Shown piece after piece: positions 32,180 to 42,429 of a stretch of DNA of 64,000 nucleotides. The DNA lies in contig RDEW01000002.1 in assembly GCA_011109175.1 (NCBI GenBank), positions 1,337,584-1,401,583 on the forward strand, read 5' to 3'. Under the pieces are notes generated by a model. It did not search any database. It saw only the letters and a program-made list of their open reading frames with translations, and was not told where the DNA came from. Numbering within the stretch: the stretch's first letter is position 1; each line of letters opens with the position of its first letter. Position numbers and translations under genes: made by a program. The DNA comes from Dicyema japonicum. Its lineage: Eukaryota; Dicyemida; Rhombozoa; Dicyemidae.

Positions 32180-34837
32180 GGAAAGAGACCGTCTTGGGGC
32201 TAAAGACTCCGTTCGTCTCGACGACCACTGGCTGTACATGGAAACGGTTTAGGAGGCTGCTGTATTTCTTTATTTTTGAGTTTTCATATAAACGGGCGGC
32301 CTCTCCCGCTTTAATTGCCGACCTCAAAAGTTTCGACTGGGAAAAGCTGTCAGTACAGGCAGCATCCCAAATTAAGCATTTGCCCCGAGAGAAGGGGAAG
32401 ACAGTAATTCCATCGGGTCGCTTTCCATCATCCCTACTCAAGCCAGTTGGCTCTAGAATGGATGGGTATCCCGCCAACTCGAGGGCGCGCTTCACCACTT
32501 CATTTACAGCCTTGTGTCTAGCGAATCGACCTGCGCTTTTTCGACAAGAAAGGGCATGATGTCCATAGCAGTCGACCTTCCGGCCGCATCGGCACTCATG
32601 GGGTTGACAAACTTTCAATCCAAGTCTGATGGAGACTCCNNNNNNNNNNNNNNNNNNNTCTAGCGAATCGACCTGCGTTTTTTCGACAAGAAAGGGCATG
32701 ATGTCCATAGCAGTCGACCTTCCGGCCGCATCGGCACTCATGGGGTTGACAAACTTTCAATCCAAGTCTGATGGAGACTCCGGTGCGGACCGATTCATCG
32801 TCTAGGTGAGTTCCCACGTTTCCAATGGGTAGGGCATTGATCCAAGCCCCGATCCACTCGGATCTTGCAGTTAAAAGACAGGCTCGTCGGTTTTGGTTAG
32901 ATATTTTCAAAAGCCTCTCGTATTTATCCTCGCAAACAGACTCATAAAGGTCACTCTGCCCGAGTTGTTTGACTTTAGGGTGTACCAAATCTTCGATCTT
33001 TGACGACTCTAATGGGAGCTGGGGAATCATCATGATCAAATTCTGATTGGAGTCCAATGAGGATTGATATGCCGGGTGTGCTAAATCAGATGGTGAGAGA
33101 ATTCCGAGTCCACCAAAGCGAACGGGCAAGGTTGCTTGTTCCCATCCCTGTTCGTCGAATTCGACATTAGTAATACGTTCGGTCGTAGACCGGAATAGGG
33201 AGTCAATCGCCCGAGTTGTTGCATTTTCAGGTAACATGGAGCTCCTCGAAGGACGTAATTTAATTTCTGCGTTTTTCATGAGAAAAAGAGAGGTATGTGC
33301 ATCCAGCATCCCAAGGCGTAAAAAAGTTTTTCTTAGTTGCTGTTCTTTAGCCAACAGAGTGTCGTTAATTCCAGTTTCAGCCATAGGGCATCCAAGTATT
33401 TCCAAATGATCCGGCTCGATTTCCGATATTTTAGGAATAATCCCCCGAAACATTAATAGGATCCGATTCCATTCATATCGGGAGAATCCATAATTAACAA
33501 TTTCGCATTTGGATGCGTTTAGCTTTAAACCAAGCGTATCCAATTGGGTTAGTAATCTCTGTAGACAGTCATATACATTGTTAGGATGACCTCCCAGGGT
33601 GCAATCATCCAAATACCACACGTTCAACGGAGTAGTAAGGCATCTCATGACACGGTCGACACCGAGGCAGAACAATGCCGGTCCTAGTAGGGTCTCCTTG
33701 CTGAACCCCACACGACGAGGGAATGAAGTATTTCCCATGTACAAGACTGGACGGTTTTCCATACGAACAATGAACATAATTATATATAGACGGGTAATGG
33801 GTAAGACAATCTTCCAAAATTACATCGCGTCGTATGGTATTGAAGGCGTTTTTTATGTCAATCTTGAGGACCACACAGGGCATGTTCGTTCTGTTTCCAG
33901 TGAACATCCGAACGGCATGAACCGCCGCATCACATCCACCAGGAGTACCGACCCCTACTTGGGTTGGTCGCATTTGTTTGACAAGCATCGGAAGGATTGC
34001 TCTGCTAGTAAGTTTAGAAGCCAATCGACGAAAAACAAACCCAACAGCAATAGGACGAATTCCTCCTCCACATTTATCAAAGGCAATTAACTTGGCGGAA
34101 AACATAATATGACGGATTGCTTCTGGTAATCTTCCGGAAAGCATTCTGTTGATTAACCTCGTTATAGCTGATAATAGCCGAACACCAGAGTTCCCCGTAT
34201 TCTGATCAATTAAGTCTTTTAGGTGTCCTGGACGGAGTCCGTCAAGTCCCCCACTGCTGCTTGGGGCGAATGAGAGGATCGCATCTTTCACGTCCCCCTC
34301 AGAAATAATCAGACTAGGTAATTCTCCAGAGCAAGTAGGGATCTGTTCGTCCACTGGCGGACCAGGATGTCGTTCAACCAGTGCATCGTAGGAGTGTTCA
34401 GTTGGCTCAATTAGACGGTTATGCTCTTCTAGAGTCCTCACGGCGGCCCGGACTCCACCTTCAGATAGTTTGCGATGTATCGCTCTTCCCAATCTTTGTG
34501 TTTCTGAGGCATGGTTCTCGTGGTTTGAGGGCTTGAAGGTATATTCTCGGGAGTCACTGAACAAATTTCCAGAAGAAAACAAGCAAATATTTTCTTTTAC
34601 AATAGACTTGAGCGATTCCTGATCTTTCCTATTCTGACAGGGCATACATAGCGTGTATGGTGCAAAGTAGAATAATCGTGCAAGCAGCAGTGGGGGACTT
34701 GACGGCCCCAAGACGGTCTCTTTCCTTAGAGCACTTGGGTGTCTATTGACCAAAGCCTCGAGGGAGCGTCGAGAAACCGAGTGGCTTTTCCAAAGGATAT
34801 CCCTGGCAGTAGTCAGAGGTAACAGCCACTCGATCAT
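32180..34837 (-). pseudogene. A3 polyprotein: RT plus PD-(D/E)XK-like domain, frameshifted
   Basis: The first frame 34837-33605 gives 'GGLDGLRPGHLKDLI', 'SAKLIAFDKCGGGIRPIAVG', 'VLKIDIKNAFNTIRRD' (motif A) and 'CGVQQGDP' (motif B). A one-base shift near 33690 moves to the 33777-32596 frame, with 'LGPALFCLGVD' and motif C 'VWYLDDCTLGG'. The C-terminus (32741-32180) has a Cys/His cluster 'CQPHECRCGRKVDCYGHHALSC', then 'GLSRDDGKRPDGITVFPF' and 'CLIWDAACTDSF'. The RPD-x(n)-D/E arrangement resembles a PD-(D/E)XK nuclease. I recall this C-terminal block from RT proteins of other invertebrates but cannot name the clade with certainty. Confidence 0.75.
32640..32658. other. Assembly gap (19 N) inside A3
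   Basis: Run of N with the same 122-bp sequence on both sides, consistent with an unmerged contig overlap and not with missing sequence. Confidence 0.8.
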
Positions 34838-35496
34838 ATCCGCTGGACTTTAGAACGATTTTATTGTTATAAATAGATGTTATTAATATGTTAAAAAAAA
34901 AAATTTCCAAAAAATTATCCATATTTACAAAAACATTTAAAGGAGATTTATTTTGCCAAAAATTCTCTAAGGTAGTAAAACCATCGAAACCAGTGATTCC
35001 CAACCTTTTTGAGAACACGGAACCCTATCAACATTTTTCATTTTAAACGGAACCCTTATATAGTTTTTAACAATTATCAGTATTTTACTAATATTAAAAA
35101 ATAAAATGCTAGTTAGTGAGATGATTGAAGCTGATGTCACTTGCAAAGCTCTATAATATTTGGCCTTGTCCTTGAAGGGATAAACGCAGGTCTTCTTCCA
35201 CATACAGTAGGTTCGCGCGTTTTTATGCTTTATATTTGTTAATGCAGAAAATCCACTTTCACAGAGATAAGTCGTTGAAAACTGAACCAAAACTCTTAAA
35301 GCTTTGTTTGTCAGAATATGATATTCTTTTTTTACAATCAGACAAAACAAATCAAGCTGCAAATATTTCATTTTAACGTTCTGTAACTTGAAACAAACGC
35401 AAGTTCTTGCTACTTTTTTTAATGATAGCTCGTTTCCAGTTATTTTGTACTCAGTAAAAGGATTCTTCACTAATCATAGAGTTCAACTGATGTGGG

Positions 35497-35852
35497 AGCT
35501 CGATGATTTCTGAATCGTCGTCTCAAAAATTAAAAGCCGGACAACTTGCTGCCTTGAAAATAATAAATAATAAAACTGTGGATAACGTATTGAATGTTAA
35601 AGAACACCTAAGGTGGAGAGTGAAGTCATTTCTGCAGTGGGCAATAAAAACCGGCTGTCCGCTTTCACTCTCTATATCTGACTATCTAGAAAATGCGGGA
35701 AATTTATGGAGAATGAGAACGTCCCCGTTTCTATTAATTCTATTGGATCTTCGAGGACCCCGAACGAGAGCCAGAACCCGGAAAACCAGGATCACTTAGT
35801 TAGTAGTTAACTTTTAACTTTTTATAATCCGGTGATCTTGGGGTAAAAAAAG
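35497..35852 (+). mobile_element. Retrotransposon fragment D3 with 10-bp target duplication
   Basis: The 3' end of family D: an open frame ends 'NAGNLWRMRTSPFLLILLDL', 'RTRKTRIT*', followed by the family 3' UTR and a short A run (35845-35851). CTGATGTGGG (35487-35496) and CTGATATGGG (35853-35862) flank it and differ at one base. It is strongly 5'-truncated, as usual for target-primed insertions. Confidence 0.75.
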
Positions 35853-36182
35853 CTGATATGGGTGGAAAATAATTATTCGTACATGTAAATAGTGACTCCA
35901 AATGGTCTACAATTTGTGGAATAATAAAATTTCTTTCTTGCATATGAGAGAACATTTCCAAGTTTCCATTCGTGATATGTAATTTCCATATTTGTATTTT
36001 TTCAGAAAAGCAGCTATTTTGTCCGCACAATTCAATAGATTTTCGTTTCTTTTTTGAATGCTGCGATTGAGAACATTGAATTCATGAAAAATATCGGTCA
36101 GGTATGCTAATTTGCAACACCAACATTCATCATTGAGACATTCAATAAAGTCATATATCACCTATCATCATTGAGATATTCA

Positions 36183-36323
<141 letters not shown>

Positions 36324-36437
36324 TCAACCTCATTTTGATGTAATTAATTAGTTTACAACCATGTCCAAAGCACATTTAACTTTATGCCCAATAGTTTTTG
36401 CGATCAATACCTCACGATGAAGAAAACAATGCGTGTG

Positions 36438-36453
36438 AATAATGTTCAGATTC
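36438..36453. repeat. Target-site duplication of R1, left copy
   Basis: AATAATGTTCAGATTC, identical to 40039-40054; the hAT transposase frame continues across it once R1 is removed. Confidence 0.9.
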
Positions 36454-39400
36454 CCATAATTGTCTAGTGGTGTAATGATGGTTGGTTTTTCCCAGTCTGA
36501 AAAAGTCATTCCCATGGACGCGTCCACAGAATATTTAATAAATGGAGTTCGAGAAAGTGTGGATTTGCCTGTTCATGGCCATTTTAATGCCCAAGTCAAT
36601 TACAGTAACGGTCCTCAACAGACCAGCTCAACTTTGTGTTCTCTGAATGCTATCTGCGACTCTATTGACTCTTCTAATCCCGGAGAATGGATCTCATCTC
36701 TTTTAACTTGTGTCAAAGACCGCCTCAAACGAGTACCTAGAGGAGGGTGGCCATTCATAGCCAATTATTTTAATTCTAAATTTGGAAAAAAGAAATCCGT
36801 TTATGAGTTGAAGAGACTTGTCTCCTGTCATCAGAATAATAGTACAATACCTAAAATTGGAATTAAAATGGATAAGGCACCTGATTTGGCATTATACAAT
36901 AAAACCTTTGAAGAATTATTGAGTCAGATTGATGCAAATAGTTCAAAGAAAATCGATGAAAGGCGTCAAACAAGGAAGATTCCTTTCCAGTTTGTAAATG
37001 ACAATTTAATTGAAATGCTAAATAAATCTTTAATCGAATATACATCGAATAACATACCTTCAAGTATTGAAGACATTTCATGTTTGATATACTCTGCTCA
37101 GTGTGTATATCAACAAATCACAATGAAGGAACCTTTCAAATCGAACTGGAGGCAAAGAATACAAAAGAAGATTGAAATTTTAGCTGAAAATAATCTAGTA
37201 ATATCAAATTTCTTTATGTCTACTATTACAGGCGAGGAAAAGAAAAAAGCAGTCGACATTCTGTGTTCCTACAATTACAAAAAATGCAAAAGGGGTGAAT
37301 TTGAAAGGATATCAACCGCAATAAATGACCAAATTAGAATTTTAAACAAAAAGTTGTCGATTGCAGACTCGAGGCGACAATATGGAACTGATAATCGAAA
37401 TTTTGAGTTGAACAGAAGGTCATTCTATAGAAAACTAAAGTCAGATTCTGACATTGAGTGCATTGATGGCTTTGACACATCCGAATGCTTTAAATTTTGG
37501 ACAGAGGTTTGGGAAAAAAGGGATAAAAATGATTTGAGTTTTGGAATGAACAAGAGAATAACGGGAGTTGAACAGCAAGAATCTGATATAAACGATAATT
37601 TTATATCAAATTTAATTGAGTACCTCCCAAATTGGAAGGCCCCCGGAGTTGATTGCGTATATAACTTCTTTATCAAGAAGTTGGATTCTCTTCATCAATA
37701 TTTATTTAAAGAGATCAGAGATATCATTAGTGGGAAAAGTCAACCGAAAAGATGGTTTTATACGGGGATTACATACCTAATCCCAAAGAAGAAGAACTCT
37801 GTTGACCCTAAGGATCTTAGACCGATTACATGTATGCCGTGCTTATACAAGCTGGTTACGAAATGTGTAAACGAAAAAATTGCACAATATGCTGAAACTT
37901 ATGATTTAATTACTGAGTATCAGCTTGGGACAAAACGACACTGTCAAGGAGCAAAGGAATTGGCACTTTTAAACAGATGTGTTAACAAAGCCCATGAAAA
38001 CAAACTATTCTGTGCATGGATTGATGTTAGAAAAGCGTTTGATTCAGTGAGTCACGAGTATCTTGTTAAAATCCTGGAAAACTCGGGACTACCAGAATGG
38101 ATAACCAAGTTTGTAATATCAATAATTCCAAACTGGCGTGTGTCATTAAGATTGGGGAAAAAGATATTGGGAACGATTAATATTGAACGTGGAATACTCC
38201 AAGGTGACTCTCTATCACCTCAATTATTTGTATTTGTTTTGGATCCACTAAGCAGAATGTTGTCTGCAAAATATCCGAGCATGTCTATCAATACTGCTGA
38301 ATCTAATTCTTTTACTTTTTCTGCGAATCATTTCTTATTCATCGATGATTTGAAACTTTTGGCAAAAGAGGAAGGGACACTGGCATGCATGATGAAAGAT
38401 GTGAATGCTTACTTTAAATTGTCCGGCTTAGAAAAGAATTTTGAAAAGTCCGCAACAAATAGTTATTTACTATCGAATGATGCTAAACTAATGGATGGAG
38501 TGGATAGTTATCGCTATTTGGGGGTGTTAGAAGACAATTCCAGCAAAGTAGTTAAAGAAGTTGTACTTAAAAATATCAAAGAGGAGGTGCAAGATCGTAT
38601 TGAAAAACTGTCAAAAACGAAATTGAATTCGGTCAATTTGTTTAAAGCCATAAATGAACATGCTCTATCCCTTTTTAATTATTATATTGGTCTTCTCGAG
38701 ATGGAACCCGGTGAATATGAGGAATTTGATAGATTAGTCAGAAAATTACTTATGCGTTTGGGTATTCATATGAAACCGGCTTCCAAGGAAAGATTATACT
38801 TACCAAGGAGTACGCTGGGAAGAGGGCTGATATCAGTTACTTTTAAGTCAGAAAAAATGCTACTTGAGTTTAAAACAAGCCTTGAAAGGCGGAAAAAGAT
38901 TTCTCTGAGAAAAGCTGGAATTCTGTGGGCCGAACAGCTAAGAAAAACACATATGGCCACAATCACAGAATTCCTGCGGGTAAAATACCAAATGGGCCCA
39001 ACCATAGACATTGTGGAGAATCTAAAGAGTTCACAGATTAACTCTCTCCTGTCTATCATCAAAAAGAAAAGCCTACATTCAATATTATTTGAATCACTTG
39101 AGAATGATACATTTGACATAAAATCATCGTCTACATGGATCACAAATGGAAATATTTCTCCCAAGTCTGAAGCGATGTTCTTTCTTTTGCAAGATAGGAA
39201 TATCTTTTTCCGGGATCTTGGTCTAAAATGTCCACATTGTAATTCCTCGAAAAAAACTGTCGATCATTTGGCTACGAGGTGTAACAGAATGCTAAACTCA
39301 GACTATACAAGACGACACAATGAAATAGTTAAATGCATTCACATGCATTTATCTAGAAAATTTGGATTTAAAAAATCCAAAAAATTGAAGTCACATTCTA

Positions 39401-40038
39401 TTCAAAGCATCATCACAAATCAGCATGCCGAGATCCGAGTTGATACGACCATTCCAACGGAGTCCAAAGTCCAATATAACAAGCCTGACATTTTCTTGTA
39501 CGATAAGAAAATGAACCAAATATGGCTAATTGAAATTGGAGTAACATCAATGGACAATCTCAAGGCTGTCGAAGTTGAAAAACTACATAAATACGACATT
39601 CTTGCGAGTGAACTAGAGATCATTTACAAAGCCAAAGTAAAGATACTCCCAATTGTTCTTACCTGGGATGGAATTGTCTCCAGGTATTTCAAATCATACA
39701 TGGACATCATTGGAATTACGACCATCACCCGAGCGTACATCCAAACGATTGCGCTGAAGAAGACTTTAGAGAGCATGCTTGTAGAATATAAACACGGGTT
39801 TGAACAAATAACGATGGCGATTAACAATAATTGGGAAATGATGAAGAATCCTTTTACTGGATGCAATTTGGGAAAGAAGCGACGCGACACTGATAAAGAG
39901 TTGGATGATCCAGAAAATAGGAAGGGAAGCGGAGATACTACCAAGAGAGTCCCGGTGGGTGCTGGCCTGGTCGGAGAGACCAGAAGTTGATACATTAATT
40001 AGATGATATGACTATTGTTTGTTTTGTTTTAACGGTTC
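36454..40038 (+). mobile_element. Intact RLE-type non-LTR retrotransposon R1
   Basis: A 3585-bp element bounded by a perfect 16-bp target duplication. It has a 21-nt leader, a single ORF of 1171 codons, and a 48-nt 3' UTR rich in T and G without a poly-A tail. The single-ORF layout with N-terminal DNA-binding domain, central RT and C-terminal CCHC plus restriction-like endonuclease is that of the R2/NeSL/Hero-type elements. Lack of decay and the perfect duplication indicate a recent insertion. Fragments of related copies occur at 20080-20240 and 45380-45700. Confidence 0.9.
36475..39990 (+). CDS. R1 polyprotein: Myb-like, RT, CCHC and restriction-like endonuclease
   Basis: 1171 residues from the first ATG (an ATG pair). 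The open frame extends 15 nt upstream, so the start could be slightly 5'-truncated. Residues about 90-116, 'GGWPFIANYFNSKFGKKKSV', look like a Myb/SANT-type DNA-binding helix. RT: 'LPNWKAPGVDCVYNFF', 'DLRPITCMPCLYKL', motif A 'AWIDVRKAFDSVS' (about 523), motif B 'GILQGDSLSPQLF', motif C 'FLFIDDLKLL' (about 625) with Ile in the usual Ala place. A zinc knuckle CPHC-x7-H-x4-C starts at about 919. The endonuclease is 'KPDIFLYDKKMNQIWLIEIG' from about 1003, the (K/R)PD-x(n)-E signature. It would nick a target and prime reverse transcription there. No frameshift or stop is seen. Confidence 0.9.
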   Translation: MMVGFSQSEKVIPMDASTEYLINGVRESVDLPVHGHFNAQVNYSNGPQQTSSTLCSLNAICDSIDSSNPGEWISSLLTCVKDRLKRVPRGGWPFIANYFNSKFGKKKSVYELKRLVSCHQNNSTIPKIGIKMDKAPDLALYNKTFEELLSQIDANSSKKIDERRQTRKIPFQFVNDNLIEMLNKSLIEYTSNNIPSSIEDISCLIYSAQCVYQQITMKEPFKSNWRQRIQKKIEILAENNLVISNFFMSTITGEEKKKAVDILCSYNYKKCKRGEFERISTAINDQIRILNKKLSIADSRRQYGTDNRNFELNRRSFYRKLKSDSDIECIDGFDTSECFKFWTEVWEKRDKNDLSFGMNKRITGVEQQESDINDNFISNLIEYLPNWKAPGVDCVYNFFIKKLDSLHQYLFKEIRDIISGKSQPKRWFYTGITYLIPKKKNSVDPKDLRPITCMPCLYKLVTKCVNEKIAQYAETYDLITEYQLGTKRHCQGAKELALLNRCVNKAHENKLFCAWIDVRKAFDSVSHEYLVKILENSGLPEWITKFVISIIPNWRVSLRLGKKILGTINIERGILQGDSLSPQLFVFVLDPLSRMLSAKYPSMSINTAESNSFTFSANHFLFIDDLKLLAKEEGTLACMMKDVNAYFKLSGLEKNFEKSATNSYLLSNDAKLMDGVDSYRYLGVLEDNSSKVVKEVVLKNIKEEVQDRIEKLSKTKLNSVNLFKAINEHALSLFNYYIGLLEMEPGEYEEFDRLVRKLLMRLGIHMKPASKERLYLPRSTLGRGLISVTFKSEKMLLEFKTSLERRKKISLRKAGILWAEQLRKTHMATITEFLRVKYQMGPTIDIVENLKSSQINSLLSIIKKKSLHSILFESLENDTFDIKSSSTWITNGNISPKSEAMFFLLQDRNIFFRDLGLKCPHCNSSKKTVDHLATRCNRMLNSDYTRRHNEIVKCIHMHLSRKFGFKKSKKLKSHSIQSIITNQHAEIRVDTTIPTESKVQYNKPDIFLYDKKMNQIWLIEIGVTSMDNLKAVEVEKLHKYDILASELEIIYKAKVKILPIVLTWDGIVSRYFKSYMDIIGITTITRAYIQTIALKKTLESMLVEYKHGFEQITMAINNNWEMMKNPFTGCNLGKKRRDTDKELDDPENRKGSGDTTKRVPVGAGLVGETRS

Positions 40039-40054
40039 AATAATGTTCAGATTC
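40039..40054. repeat. Target-site duplication of R1, right copy
   Basis: AATAATGTTCAGATTC, identical to 36438-36453. Confidence 0.9.
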
Positions 40055-40648
40055 TTATTTTTCGCAATAGAAACAAAGCCTTTAAATTGCCTAGTCATTG
40101 CTGGAGCACCATCAGTGCAGATACCCACACATACATTCCAATCCAACTTTATATCCTCAAAATATGAATTTATAAGATTCAAAATGTCATATCCCTTTGT
40201 TGTTCCGAGAAACTCTTTGAGCAAAGAAAATCTTCAACAATGGATTCATCGAAAACAATGAATTGCATTCTTCCTGTAATGTCTGAGATTTTATCCACTT
40301 GAAGATCAAAAAACACAGATTTTTTTATTCGTCGAACCAAAGTGGTTGCAATGTCATCAGACATATCCTTGATGCGTCCGCTCACAAATTATTAGAAATA
40401 GGAATTAAGTCGAGCTCAGCGACAGCAATTTCTCGGAACATTATCTTCACTACTTCTTTGCATACAGGCAAAATAACAGTTTCGGAAAGGCAAAAACATA
40501 TTTTTAGCGGTAATCTCAGCAACAGCATAACTAGCATGCACCGTTTTTTCGTTTATTTTGAATTTTTTGTAAAATGGGATGCTTTAACTTTTGAAAAAAG
40601 AATTAAAAAAAATTTTGAACTTCGCGGAACCCAGTTTGGGAACATCTG

Positions 40649-40914
40649 ATATAAACAATAATACATCGATCAACATTTAAAAGGAAAAAAAACATCAGAC
40701 TGTATGTCAAAAAAGTATAGAGACCTTTCAAATTTTTATATAAACAATTCTATTTAATTTTTTAGAAGAAAAAAATTTATTACGAAACAAGAAAATCAAA
40801 ATAATCAAGCTGATAGAATGGAATAGTTGTTTCTTTTGATAACTGCCAGAAAAATCCTTTGGAACAACCATTCTTTTCCCGACGCTCATTACTAACTTTC
40901 GAAATCATTGACCC
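40649..40914. other. AT-rich spacer with possible Tc1/mariner-like end
   Basis: CTGTATGTCAAAAAAGTATA at 40699-40718 resembles Tc1/mariner-type termini. I found no opposite end and no transposase. Confidence 0.25.
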
Positions 40915-41410
40915 AAGCGATTTTATAAAAGAGATCGTATTGGGCCCGAAGAATCCACTCGTCTCGACAACAGTGAGCTGAACATGGAATCATTGGAGAA
41001 GCTGTCGTTTTTTTTTATCTTGAATTTCTCAAAAGTCCAAATAGCGTCCCAGCTTTCAACGCGGAACCAGCATGTCTCGACTGGGAAAATGCACAATCAA
41101 GCATTTCCTTCAAGAGAAGGGGAAGACAGTTACCCCGTCTGGGCGCTTTCCATCTCCACAATCCAGGCCCACAAGTTCCAGAGACGACGGTAATCCATTC
41201 TCTTCTAGAGAGCGCTTCACAACCTCGTCGATGGCTGTATGCCTTGGGAACTGGCTTCTGACGTATGAGAGCGAGCAAAGTCTTTTGCAGTCCACAACAG
41301 ATGCACGACGGCATGATGCTGGCACATCTCAAGACGAATAGAAATCCCAATCCGGAAGGCGTCTTGTTCCAGAAAGAAACCAATTGACGATGATGGGAAC
41401 GTGTTCAGTC
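40915..41410 (-). mobile_element. Family A fragment A4 (C-terminal domain)
   Basis: The minus-strand frame 41325-41110 reads 'FPRHTAIDEVVKRSLEENGLPSSLE' and 'GDGKRPDGVTVFPFS', the family A endonuclease-like core. Frameshifted Cys/His text lies upstream and the C-terminal tail ends near 40920 ('SSLLSRRVDSSGPI'). Inactive. Confidence 0.7.
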
Positions 41411-41613
41411 AAGCACCGCTATGACCATTCTTTACCCATGTACGATGTCCTCTGTCTCTTTTGAAACCTCTACGTTTTGACAACAAATCACCTATTTGAA
41501 TGTATTAGCATAACGTTCGTCTACAATAAAAAATAATATGTCACAGTCCATAGATCGCCGTTAAACCTACGGACTGTGACAAGCTATAATTTAAAAAAAA
41601 TATAACGTGTCTG

Positions 41614-42252
41614 AATGGGTTTAGTGAGTCTCGACAAAGAAACACTTGAAAAAATAAAGAATTCAAGACTCAATCCAAGTCAAATTGGGACAGAAGATCT
41701 TAAATCTAGAGTGAAAAAGTTTAGGCTAAATCAATTAGCTAAATCTTTAATTTTAAAGATGATGTTCCTTATTTAATCAGAAATCAAACTAAATTGAAAT
41801 TTTTTGCAAGGAGAGGAAGAGCTTAAGTTGAAGAAATAGCCAAATTATTCCAAACTATGTTCAGACGTATCGACCCTCTATTGAATTTACATACAGACAA
41901 AGAAAACGAATTCTTTAATGGAAATATGGAGAAGTTAGGCCAAAAATAAGGTAGAACAATTAAAGGCCGTCAACGATGAATTACTGGAATGGAAGGATCT
42001 GAGAAAAAAAAGATTTTGCTGGAAGCAGATAGGATGGAACAAAATCGTAAATGGAAATACGATGAAGATGCCTTTAAAACTGGCAGCATAAGACTAAGGT
42101 ATCTTATAGTTATTAAAAATTATTTAGACAAAATAATGATGCCATTACAAAACAATTCCCGTTATATGATGGATTGGAACTTGGAAAGTGAGTCGGGTAA
42201 ACGTTTGAAAGGGATACATATTTCACGTTTATTTAAAATCGGATATGATTGA
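41614..42252 (+). pseudogene. Unrecognised gene-like region, frame-broken
   Basis: Lysine- and glutamate-rich protein text over about 640 bp, with codon use like the host genes and unlike the retroelements. It starts at an ATG ('MGLVSLDKETLEKIKNSRLN') and continues 'DDVPYLIRNQTKLKFFARRG', 'VEEIAKLFQTMFRRIDPLLN' and 'VEQLKAVNDELLEWKDLRKK'. The 41989-42252 frame ends 'GKRLKGIHISRLFKIGYD*'. The joins need frame changes near 41760 and 41950 and pass one TAA near 41825, and no clean GT...AG introns resolve them. I do not recognise the family. It may be a pseudogene, or a real gene with sequencing errors or unusual introns. Confidence 0.35.
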
Positions 42253-42303
42253 TTAATTTAATAAAAAAGATTTAAAATTAATTTTTATTTTCTATTTTTA
42301 TCA

Positions 42304-42392
42304 TTAGGGTTATGGGATAGGGTTAGATTCAGGTTTATGATTAGGGTTATGGGATAGGGTTAGATTCAGGTTTATGATTAGGGTTATGGTGA
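42304..42392. repeat. 37-bp minisatellite, about 2.4 units
   Basis: The unit begins TTAGGGTTATGGGATAGGGT at 42304 and 42341, with a partial third at 42378. It contains TTAGGG but is not a telomeric array. Confidence 0.8.
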
Positions 42393-42429
42393 TTCGTTAG
42401 ACGATCGGAAGGTAGATTCGTTAGACGTA

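Larger units (their letters stand above)
32180..34901 (-). mobile_element. Retrotransposon A3, longest copy of family A
   Basis: AATTTCCAAAA at 32169-32179 and 34902-34912 brackets the element as an 11-bp target duplication, confirmed by the empty site at 31333-31350. From right to left it encodes an N-terminal region, RT, and a C-terminal zinc motif plus PD-(D/E)XK-like domain. An N run (32640-32658) is flanked by a 122-bp duplicate (32517-32638 equals 32659-32780), so the real element is about 140 bp shorter. The coding strand lacks a poly-A at its 3' end. Copies A1, A2, A4, A5 and A6 are fragments of the same family. Confidence 0.85.

Noticed and set aside
36475-39990. Group II intron or bacterial retron origin for the long RT ORF
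   Set aside because: The CCHC plus KPD...E endonuclease layout, the target duplication and the eukaryotic hAT target identify an RLE-type non-LTR retrotransposon.
42304-42392. Interstitial telomere array because of TTAGGG
   Set aside because: The hexamer occurs only as part of a 37-bp minisatellite unit and is not itself tandemly repeated.
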